Shown: one piece after another, positions 49,360-59,630 of the stretch
Layout of the letters: every line of letters starts with the position of its first letter
How positions within the stretch are numbered: position 1 is the first letter of the stretch
Source: Plumapathes pennacea
Lineage: Eukaryota; Cnidaria; Anthozoa; Antipatharia; Myriopathidae
Direction of reading: 5' to 3'
Length of the DNA stretch: 64,000 nt
NCBI GenBank assembly: GCA_964036295.1
Contig: OZ038470.1
Coordinates: 1,973,501 to 2,037,500, forward strand
Notes under the pieces: generated by a model
Told to the model about the DNA's origin: nothing
What the model saw: the letters and a program-made list of their open reading frames with translations, nothing else
Databases searched by the model: none
Position numbers and translations under genes: made by a program

Positions 49360-50237
49360 TAGGCTTGGATAAATTATGCTCGTAAAATGGCGAATTATGC
49401 CTGCCGGCAGTGCTCGTAAAAACCGTGAATTATGCTCCAAATCATGCTTGGGGAACAAAATTATGCTCGACGAACCTCGCCCTAGCCCCTTTCCGCGCAT
49501 GATTTCGCCCCCAGCCTTACGCGGCCGCTGGTTTTTGGGCGCGCTTTTATATAATGCCGCTGACTTTAGACTTCAGAGCGTGTGATGCGGGCGCGTTATA
49601 GTGAGAGTTGGGCGATTCACAAGATATTTTCGATTTGCTTTGAATTTGTTTTATTTATTTTTCTTTAAATAATGCATGTCTTTGTCTTCACTGATTTCTT
49701 TAAATTATGCTCAAACTATGCTTGAAAATGCGGAATTAATTTATGCCCCGGGGGGGGGGGGGGGGGGTACTCCCATATATTTCCTGTATAGGGACGTTCC
49801 GCCCGATAGGGTATCATTTTCAGGGTCTTCTGTCTTAAACAGGGTATCAAATTTTACATTTTCGTGTCTTAAACAGGGTTATTTTCCGAAGATTTTTTCC
49901 TCTTCCCCTCCCCCCTCGACCACATTTTTGCTCTCGCCATCGTGATTTCTTCATATGCTCCAGTGGAAACACATGCAACACAGGCTAGCTTATCTAAACT
50001 TAGTCTTGAACAGGGTATCAAATTAGAGCACTTTGTCTTAGACAGCTGGGTAGCAAAAATTTCCATTTTTGTGTCTTGAATAGGGTCAGGGTTTTATAGA
50101 GTTGGCAGAACCCCCCTACCCAAATTCCTATCGAGGTCCCCCCCCCCCCCCCCCCCGGGTTTATGCCGGCATAATGCCCAATGCTCAAAGTAGTGAATTA
50201 TGCTGAAAATTATGCCAGCATAATTTATTCAAGCCTA
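49360..50237. mobile_element. 878-bp non-autonomous DNA element with 21-bp terminal inverted repeats
   Basis: The left end TAGGCTTGGATAAATTATGC and the right end (inverted, 50217-50237) match at 20 of 21 positions. Several AATTATGC motifs recur beside both ends. Inside lies a second unit bounded by a G run (49748-49767) and a C run (50139-50157), carrying TACTCCCATATA and repeated AACAGGGTATCAAA motifs. No intact transposase frame is seen. Confidence 0.8.
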
Positions 50238-51000
50238 GCATGCACAGTGTGATTTGCCACAGTGGCAGCGCCACTGCTAGCTATTGTTTGTCATCCTGCA
50301 AGGGATGCCGGACTGGGCTCATCTGGCCACCCAAGGCCACACACAACCTTCGATGTTTGTTAGATTCACACATCTAACCTTGCTTTTCCTCCGAAGGTTT
50401 AATAGTTGTAAATTTTTGGTTAGCCAGTGGATCAAATGATGAGATAATCGATCGATTGACATTTGAATAGTTAGTTAGTTAGTTGATTGATTGATTGGTT
50501 GATTGAATTATATCCCAGAAAAATTTCCCACTGGCTACTAGCAGATTGAAGATTGAAAATTGAAGTTGACCACTCTTGAGAGTGAAAGGGTTAACAGACA
50601 AAGGTTATCATAGATTTTCGTATGCTTTTGTGTTTTTGCTTTGATGCAAACAATCGAAATTGCTTGCCGAATGAAAACCGCTACGCATCAGATGGTACGA
50701 GGTGGTACTATAATTATTGACTGTTGACCTAGTGAAACCGCTCAGGCATGGCTTCACTACAATTAAAAGGGTCTTCACTATGCATTTTTGAGTATTGATT
50801 ACGATGAATAGAAAAAAACAAATCTTGGGTCATTTATTTGTAATAGTGAATTTTTCTAAACTTCCTTGGAGATCTTGATGACACTCCTCTAGTTTCACAT
50901 TCTGAAGTTGGCACCTTACTTTAGCCCATATGAATAATTATTCTAATAATTATATTAATTAATTAAAGCTAAGGCCAAACTTGCATTGACTTGTTTAATA
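50238..51000. other. region downstream of ACSF3; no gene seen
   Basis: AT-rich sequence with a short TTAGTTAGTTGATTGATTGA run near 50470 and a fragment (GAGAGTGAAAGGGTTAA near 50579) of the TTAACCCTTTCACTCC MITE family. Confidence 0.5.
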
Positions 51001-54000
51001 TCAAAACATTGTCTTTAAAATGTCTTTCTTATTGACTTTACCCATTATGTTTCGTGGAATGTTCTCGACAACTCTTAACACCGTGGGGACTTGGTAGGAG
51101 GCCATTTGATCTGAGGCCCATTCTCTCATTGCATCCAGAGTCATTTCCTGGAAAGAATTAAACGAGAGAAACAAGTGAAGACATAGCTTGAAATATAGAA
51201 AAATAGCTTGAAATACATTAAAGAGCACTAAGACCTAAATAGGGACACATATAAGAAGAGAATGACACTTTTGACAGATGTCTTACAAACCAACTGAGCT
51301 CTTTTAAAAAAAGGCTAATATTTTCATTGAACTTGTTTAGCACTAAATGTTTGTATAAAATGATCCCACACAATCACCTACTTTCTTTGTGTGTGTGTTC
51401 TCTCTAGTCTTCCTCCCTTCTGTTTCTGTCCAGATCTCTGTCTGTCTGTCACTGTTTCTCTACCTTTGTCCGTCTTTGTTTTTCTCTTCTTATTTCTGTC
51501 ACATAAACAGTTAACTTACTTTGCCTTCTCTGAACACAACAACTGCAGATACTCTTTCTCCCCATACAGGATCAGGTACCCCAACAATGGTGCAGTCCAA
51601 AATGGATTTATGGGTCAGTAGAATTCGCTCAATTTCCAAGGCACTGAGAAACAAAAACAATAAACAATAAACAAAAACAATATATTCTTACTGAGATTCA
51701 TTTGTGAAACATGTCAGGATCAGGAAGTCGATTTGGAGAGGCGGGGATCCCTGCTGCAATGATTGACTTAAATTTGTATGTTCCTACAAACACTGCAATA
51801 TTGTACAGACAATCTTTGACCGACTACAAATGAGGAAAAAATGAAGAACACCTTTCTGACTCAGTAGTCGAGAAAGAAAGCCTTTGACGCGACAGAGGTT
51901 GTTCAACTTCTAGGCACTAACAAACAGTGCATGCAAACATTTTTACAGCCGAATCTCTCAAAAACAGTCGCTTTGGGAAAATACTAGAGGTCATTAATTG
52001 TATATATTCTTGTTCAGAACATCTTTCCCCCCAGCAAGTCATGAGAATATCTACTATTGTGCTAACCAATGAACAATCAGTACTTCAATCTTATCACGCA
52101 GCAGATGCTTTTCCACTCCAGCTCAAAAAATTCCTGCGTGCTTCTATAACTCAACATATCATGTTAGCATGCATGCTTTTTATAAATGGGTCATTCCACA
52201 GTATTTCGTATGTTGCGGAGAAGACATTTAGAGACATTCAGTATGCCACAGCTCGAAATCCAAATGTCACAGTAATAAAATTCTACCTCTTTCTTGTAGA
52301 CATTTATTATAGCTATGCCCACTATGTTGCAATTTTCTGTAAGTTTTAAACATGGAAGACTACAGCAAGATAAGTGACTGTTGCGGAGAAGACTCAGAGA
52401 ATTTGCTATTTTTGTTTTACAAAATCTAAGTGAAAAGTTCTCTGATTCTATGATGGATTCACAATTTCTTTTTGTTTTGTATTAAAGAGTGGTGTATATA
52501 TTTTAAATATATGGCAAAAAAAATTAACTGCATTTGTTCGATCATCAGAAAAACTGACCATATTTTGATGTGTCTCTGTTGCGGAGAAGACGTTGCGGAG
52601 AGGACATTTTTGTCCATGAACAAATAACACAAAAATCTCATTGAATTTGACAAAGTGTGTTATGTTAAACAACTCTTATTAACATTCTAGAATATAAAAC
52701 AGCTTTTAGTGAAACATATGGTGATAAATGTCAACAAAAACAAGGTCCTTTGATCAGACTAGCATGGTATTGAAAAAGAAAAGGGTCATGGTCACATTTT
52801 TCAAGTTGATTTTGATATGGATAGACATTATTACTTCATTGTAGTTTTAATCATTGTATTTGGTGCATGAAGAACTGATGTTACCAGAAACTCTGGAAAA
52901 AACTTATGAAATGCATAAACTTTAATGCTGACTCAGACCACAAAGCATTATGGGTAAAAACAAAAATCCAGAATACTTGGCAAAAATACCCCCCAAAATA
53001 ATTCTTGTCAAGTACACATAAATTCTTTGTTATTAACATATCCTATAATATATAACAGCTTTTAAAGAAACATACTATGCTGTTAAATGTCAACAATAAC
53101 AAGGTCCTAATCACAGTAACTTTAAAACATTTCATTTCAAACTTGTTGCAACAATGTTGATTTCAACACAGTCATGTAAATACTTGTACATGTTAATGTA
53201 CAATGTTTGTACATATTTCATGTTTACTGAACAGCAACATAGTGTAGCAGTTTAGTGACAACTCTGCTTCCTTGAAAGCTTGAAAAACAGTTCCAAGTTC
53301 CTCCAGATCTGGAGTTTCAAAGGGGCCATTGCCCTGCCATCGTACTGGGCCATAAAACACACAGGTGGCATGTACTTTATCAATGTCATCTATCTGAGGC
53401 CAATCAAACATTTTGGCACCAACTCTGTGCAAGAACTTTGAATGTGGTGAAGTGATTTTTATTAGCAAGTGCTCTCCCAAATGCTGTTTGAGTAGACAGA
53501 ATGCCTGTACTAATGTTATCTTCCTGTAGTAATGTTATCTTCCTCTCAAACTTTTAACTAACGCAGTCTAAGTACACTGCTGCACACTTCAAAATATACT
53601 AACAGCCCTGAAAAGTACAATTTACCTAACATGAGTTTATTTTAGAATTTATTTAGTTTATAATGAGTTTATTTTAAATCAACTTCTAAGCAATGTGTCC
53701 TCTCCGCAACAGAAATGTCCTCTCCGCAACAAAAAGAAAACGTCCCTAAATCATTAAGGTGATGAGCTGAAGAATATCTGAACACAATAAAGCATACCTC
53801 CTGTTATAAATTAGAAGTTATCAAACTGTGTACCTAATATGATTATGTGGTCATCCATAACATAAACTTTTAGGTGTCAAAATGTTGCGGAGAGGACATT
53901 TAGCAAATGGACAGTCTCTAGCACAGGACTCTGGGTAAAACATCATCCTGTAACAACTGTTCTGTAAACTGCATCAGTAATAGTTTATGTCCTGATAACT

Positions 54001-57000
54001 TTTGTGAGGTTTCAGTTTTTCATTTGTTTTTAAATAATAAATTGATTTGTCCTCTCCGCAACGGCCATTTTTACTTTTTTCATGTTTGATTATAATTTAT
54101 GCATCATTATCAACATGCTACCCCCATAAATCACATCATAAAGTAAACTATCAACATCAAGCTACAAATTAAAGGACATTTTGGGTTTGATTCAAAACAT
54201 TTAGAAAACTGATATCCATGTCCAAAATACTGTGGAATGACCCAAATACCTTATTTTATATCCTCCGCTTTTTATAATGTCCACAGAAGTTCGACCACGG
54301 ATACTGTACGTCCCATCAATGTACACTATGTCAAGACACAAGAAACTCAGCCTTAACCCTTTCCACTCCAACACTAACTCTTTAACACTGCAGTGTTTAT
54401 CTGTCAAACTCTGGCTGGCTGACGAATTGACTGACACTGCAGTTGGCTGACTTACTGACCACTGACTTACAGACTGGCTGATTGTTTATCTGACTGGATG
54501 ACTGACTACTGGCTGGCTGACTGGCTGACTCAATCAGTGGCTGTAGTTATTACCTGCCGTGTCGCCTGTTTTAAACCAGCCATCTGCCGTGAACGCCTGC
54601 TCTGTGGCCTTGGCCTTGTTCCAATACCTGAAAGCCACCACATGATCACTGACATTCACAAATGCATCAGGTTTAAAACAATCAAACACAATGCATACCT
54701 TGTAAATACCGCTGGCCCACGGACCTGCAGCTCGCCTTCAGTTTCCTGGCATCCAGGAATTATTGAAGTTCCATGTTCGTCTCCTTGGAGAAGAACCTTC
54801 GAAAGAAATACAGCTTTATGATTTTCTTATCCCAATTATTTTTACCTTTTTTGTGGCCGTGTGGATAGGCATGGGTAGGTGACAGTTTCTGTCTGATTGA
54901 TTGAAGTCCTGAACTGACTGAAGTTCTGAACAAAGTTCCTGAACGTTCATCAATGGGCAAAGACAATCCATGTGACTAGAAGATGCCAATATTGTTACAT
55001 TTGTAACAATAGACAAAAATCATAGGACTATCTGAGGTTTATCTAAATCACTGTGATATGAATTCATACAAGTATGCTCACGTTTTGTACTAGCTACACA
55101 GCTGCTGAGCGACACATGGTGAAATAAAGCACAAAAAGGGTCAGCACTTACTCTATCCTCAGCCACGATCCGGACTTCAGTTCCAGGCATAGGATTTCCA
55201 ACACAACTCTGATACAACAAGACTAACAATATTAGTTTTTGCACATCATATTGTAACAAACCTGTCACACCCCTCCTACCATCAACACTCACCTAAAAAA
55301 GTCCTGTTCAGATCTCTGAGGCTATGCCCACACTAATCCATTTTTGTTTGTAAACGCATAATTTTTTATGCATTTTTGCTTTCCATCCACACTAAAACGA
55401 TGACTCAAATGGTTTTCAAAAACGGTTCCTAAAGTGGAGACTTTCAAAAATGGAAACAAAATTAGTGTGGACGGGCAACTTAACCCTTTCACTCCCAAGA
55501 GTGATCAAGTTCAATTTGCTCCTTCAGTTCTCACCAGAAATATATCATATAGTAAGGAGAACTTGGCTTTTGATAGCTTGCCCAGATGATAGCTGATTAA
55601 ACCATCAATTCTCACTACATCACTCATATATTGTACTCTTAAAAGGTTGGGAGAATCTGCATTTTGAACTTGGGAGTGAAAGGGTTAAAAACAGAGGAGT
55701 AGTATGGACAGGCAAAAACAGAACTTTTTGAAAATGGAGTAGTGTGGACATAGCCTGAGAATAGATTGACTTACTGGTAATCTGCTCCCATGAAGAGGAT
55801 TGGTCAGTGCCATACCAATCTCTGTCATCCCATAACGCTCCAGCAATGTGTGCCCTACAAATCATTTTGACAATATAACAACTCCAGATACTGCCAGTTA
55901 TCATATCTTTGACTATTCAGTTTGTCTCGGTTTTATTTTTCCCCTCCCCTCTTGTAAATTCAAAGTAAGAATTTGAATTTCATATACACGCTAAACTGAT
56001 TGACTAAAATAAATTAATTTTACTTCTTGAATGGTTGGAAGAACTAACCTGAAATATCTCTCCACTGCTCCATAATGGTGCGAGGAAGAGCAGCAGACCC
56101 AGAAACCATCAACCTGAAGAAGAACTTCATTTTTATAACTCATCTCCAAAACTACTTTTTATAATATAATTTTGTATTGCATTTACCTCAATGCTTGACA
56201 CTGTTCCTTGATTCTGTCTTTGTCTGAAGCTGTGAGATTCTGTTCCTCATGATACTGTATCAACTTGGCATAGATTGTTGGCACTGCCATGAACAGACTC
56301 AGCTGTGGCTCATCACCAGTTAATAATGCCCACACCTGATGGAGGAAGTGGAGAGCAGACTGTATATATGTTGTAGTTCAATTCTATCTCCAGTATAAAT
56401 TTTTGTTGTAATTTTTTTAACTAGATTATATTTTTAAATTAGAGTTGAATTTTTGAGCCAAGAGAATATTGTTACAACTCAACATAAAAATTGATAATAC
56501 AGTTATGATTGTACAGTAATTTATAATAATAATTTTAATTTGTTTATTGCACTTTTTTCAAGGTCCATACTGATATCAACCTTCTTGGATGAGTGGTCTA
56601 AAATAAGCATTCACAACATAAATGGTAAAAATGTTTTCGAGCCACTGACAATCAGGAAATGTACTCTGAAACTATCACAACTCCCCTCCTTCCCCTTCAG
56701 ACAAAGTACCTTGTCTGGTTGGAATTTAGGCAGCATGTAACAAGTGGCACCAACCCACAGAGGACAAGCTAATACATTTACAATCCCATGGACATGATGC
56801 AAGGGAAGAACATGGAGAATGCAGTCATCTGCAGACCAACCCCACGCTGTCACCATAGCTGAAATCTGAGCTCTGTTCGAAAAAAAAAAAACATGTTATT
56901 ATTACTTATCACAAGTTTAAAATCCACTGATATTTACCATATACACTATGTTGTACTCATTCTACTGCTGTTTTACATTTATTTGATGACTGACTGTGTG

Positions 57001-57951
57001 CAGATATACAGCTGTAATGTACAAAGGAGACTTTCTATGACTAAAATGTTATGCAGGCTAGTAGATGTTTTGATTAACCTGATTGCTTTCTTCTTTAAAG
57101 CAAATTCTAAACAGAATTTACTTTCAATTGGCTTTTGATTGGTTGAAAGTGTTTATTACAGTGAGCCTCTGTGATTGGCAGCGTACTCCTTTTGGTTTGG
57201 TATTGCAAAAGTTGTCCAAAAACCATGCTCTGTCTCAAAATTTTGACTTTGCTGGTTTTGAAAGAACACTTTGAGAATCAACTCTACATGCATGGTGCTG
57301 CAGAACTCACCTCAAGTTCCTGTGAGTTGTCAATACCCCCTTGGGTCTTCCTGTCGTACCACTGGTGTATACAATCATAGCTCCACGGTCATCCCAGCTC
57401 TTCTCATGCTCCTCTGCTGCTGTCAGATCAAGCGTTTCTGCACTTAATTCTGAGACGGTTGCATAATCATGCTTAGGCAGAACGAGACACTTAGCTGAAT
57501 GTGATAAGCTCTCCACCTTGTTCATCATATCTTCAGAAGAGATGAACATTTGTGCCTGGCAATCTTGCAAAACATATTCGATCAAACTTGCAGGGTGAGA
57601 GGGACAAAGTGGTACAGCAATACCTCCGTTCCGCCATATAGCCCACTGCGTTGCTACGTAAGACACATCGTTTGAACAAAGAAACGCCGTTCTTGAACCA
57701 GCCAGATCACTTTTCCCGTAGACAGAAACAAGGCGATCTCCAAGTACACGGCTCAATCGAAGGAGCCTTTCATAAGAATGCGAGCCGTGCTGGTCAATTA
57801 TAGCGGTTTTGCACAAAAACTGTCTTGCCCTCATGAAGAGTGGAAGATCCTCCGCAATGTGGGTCGAAATTCCCCGCATGCATCGGCGAATCATACAAAG
57901 TATATGCACGCTATCTCCTCGTTTCCGTATGCTCCGTCTCAGAACATTCAT
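51001..57951 (-). CDS. ACSF3: ACSF3, malonyl-CoA synthetase (acyl-CoA synthetase family member 3), complete, 557 residues
   Basis: Eleven exons in phase: 57951-57311, 56872-56710, 56335-56187, 56113-56049, 55854-55775, 55208-55152, 54796-54699, 54627-54554, 54325-54250, 51643-51520, 51147-51001. The ANL-superfamily motifs are intact: the phosphate-binding loop [11 protein letters not shown] (about residue 195), [10 protein letters not shown], the ERYGMTE motif, GWFKTGD, the [17 protein letters not shown] hinge and a C-terminal [11 protein letters not shown] containing the catalytic lysine region. The N-terminus is basic with spaced arginines ([12 protein letters not shown]), consistent with a mitochondrial presequence. 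Known ACSF3 ligates malonate (and methylmalonate) to CoA with ATP for mitochondrial fatty acid synthesis and malonate clearance. Length is close to the human protein (576). The intron between 54250 and 51643 carries a 2056-bp transposon. Confidence 0.96.
52188..54243. mobile_element. 2056-bp DNA transposon in an ACSF3 intron, 19-bp perfect TIRs, 4-bp TSD
   Basis: GGGTCATTCCACAGTATTT at 52188-52206 is perfectly inverted at 54225-54243. Both ends are flanked by AAAT (52184-52187 and 54244-54247), which is read as a 4-bp target duplication. The interior has eight copies of a GTTGCGGAGAGGACA motif, a ~80-bp internal direct repeat (about 52680-52757 and 53033-53117), and one 95-residue minus-strand frame at 53193-53480. 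No full transposase is visible, so the element is probably non-autonomous. I do not assign a superfamily. Confidence 0.88.
53193..53480 (-). pseudogene. possible remnant of a transposon-encoded protein
   Basis: A 95-residue frame inside the transposon has protein-like composition ([20 protein letters not shown], then [19 protein letters not shown]). It lacks recognisable catalytic motifs and has no partner exon. It could be the eroded C-terminal part of a protein of the parent element. Family not recognised. Confidence 0.35.
55316..55759. mobile_element. MITE-like element with GGCTATG(C/T)CCACACTA termini, host of a nested MITE
   Basis: The left end AGGCTATGCCCACACTAATC is inverted at the right end as AGGCTATGTCCACACTACTC (55741-55759). 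The interior carries CCACACTAAAACGATGACT, also seen at about 313-333 in a collagen intron. A second element occupies 55480-55688. All lie in an ACSF3 intron. Confidence 0.82.
55480..55688. mobile_element. MITE, TTAACCCTTTCACTCCCAAG family, nested
   Basis: The 20-bp termini TTAACCCTTTCACTCCCAAG are perfectly inverted. The flanking TTAA may be the target duplication, as in TTAA-specific transposons (inference). This is the least diverged of the three long copies in the window. Confidence 0.85.
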
Positions 57952-58346
57952 GGCTCGTGTATTATTTCAGTGATGATAATAAAAACACGACATTTTTTCC
58001 TGTTGTTCAATAACTACCCGCGACGTATGCCTAAATGCGACAGGCGCCTCGCGAAATGAGTCGCGCCCAGTCGACCTCGTCCGTCTTTTCGGCGCGACTG
58101 TGATGCGAGGGCCCTGGTAACCAGTTCTTCGTTTGGGCCATATCTCCTCGGTTGCCATGCCAATCCCAGAAATGGATAACAGCAACAACACACATGTAAC
58201 AGTGACAAAACACAGGGGCGGATCCACGCGAAAATCTCACCACTTTTATTTTTTCAAACTGTGCAAACTTTCTTGATTTAATGGCAATCTCCCCTGGGAC
58301 AAAAACAGATTTTTTGGCTAACTACATGCCATTCCAGGGGCTGAGA
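57952..58346. other. ACSF3 upstream region; no further gene seen
   Basis: On the minus strand this is the 5' flank of ACSF3 and also lies downstream of the ABCG 3' end. No TATA box at a convincing distance was seen. Overlapping short frames at 57967-58243 are not supported by splice sites. Confidence 0.4.
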
Positions 58347-58494
<148 letters not shown>

Positions 58495-58693
58495 CAGTTT
58501 TAAAAATAGTAATAAATTAATGAAAAACACGTTAGTAGCACTTTCAGGGCAAAGAAACTAATTTTCTCAAACGAGTCTGGAAATGGATTGCTAACACATC
58601 TTTCAACTAGTCGGGGGCCCCTAAAATGGCCGATCAAGGAAAGACAGTCGTTGAGAAGGTCCCTGCAAGTCCTGCGATCTTGCACTGAACGTT

Positions 58694-59630
58694 CTACAGT
58701 CTGGTTTCACTAACACCATTTTGAGATGCAAGAAAACTTTGCACCGAGCCCGGCTCGCTCTTCTCACTGTACTCCTCGCTTGATTGTGAGAGGGCGTCGA
58801 CAAGTGATCGATACTTTGCTACATCACAATAACCTGCAATCGAATTGACCTCGGAAGTATTCGGTGCAGCCGAGAGAACTTCGGATAGCTCGAGCTTTTC
58901 AATATCCGGATCTTCCACAATAGATATCTTGCGTACTCTAGTGCTTGGTGGTTTCATTTCAGGATCAAAATTGTCCGCATGTTCCTTCGATTCTTTGTTA
59001 TCACTCTCATCTCTCAAACCAGTATCGTCGACCGGTGCTTGGTTACGATTCTTCCTTGGAGGTTCACTTTTGGATCGCTTTTTCACCCGATGGTTTTCCA
59101 TGGCAGCATCAAAAGCTCCGTCGACTGCGGTTTTGGAGTTTAGAGCCTTCGTGCAAAATTCCTTATCTACGTGCGTTCTCGGAGCTCGATCGCTGGACCA
59201 GCGCTTGGGCCGTTTTTCTTGCTGTTCATCGGGATCTGAACCCATACCTTCTTGTTCCTCTGATATGCTGTCAACCGAACGCGCCATCTGAAGATTAAGA
59301 GACTGAGTTGAAACAGACATCTCACTCATTCGTCGCACAACTCCCACCATTTGTGTGAGCTGGCTGTAAAAGGCAAGTTTTCTCTCGTATATTATCTGAG
59401 AGCTCTTTCGCCTCGCCATGGCTGCTTTTCGCGTAGACGGTCCACGTGACCCGTTCTTTCCCGCCGATGTGTCGAATACAGCGTGCTCGCCTTTGTTGCC
59501 GCTGACCAGCCTCAATGTGGACCTTCTCGATGGTGTTCGTTTAATGCTTCTTCCTATTCTTTTTCGGTTAGACAATGGAACTGTTTCGGAAGGTTGCTTG
59601 CCGTCTACTTTAAAGCCAAAGGTCCAGGCT
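58694..59630 (-). other. last ABCG exon: 311-residue hydrophilic tail with terminal PDZ-ligand motif
   Basis: Acceptor TTCATTCATACAG is followed in frame (AG|A) by RAWTFGFKVDGKQP, then basic, serine-rich sequence (RTPSRRSTLRLVSG; ARRKSSQIIYERK), acidic-serine sequence (EEYSEKSEPGSVQS) and the C-terminus ETRL. No membrane segment or known domain is visible. Several Arg-Arg-X-Ser sites could be basophilic kinase targets (inference). The phase match with exon 60033-59942 (CGA AG|) supports it as part of the transporter and not a separate gene. Confidence 0.8.

Noticed and set aside
51927-52349. 140-codon plus-strand frame
   Set aside because: It crosses the left terminus of the transposon (52188), so it joins unrelated sequences and has no splice support.
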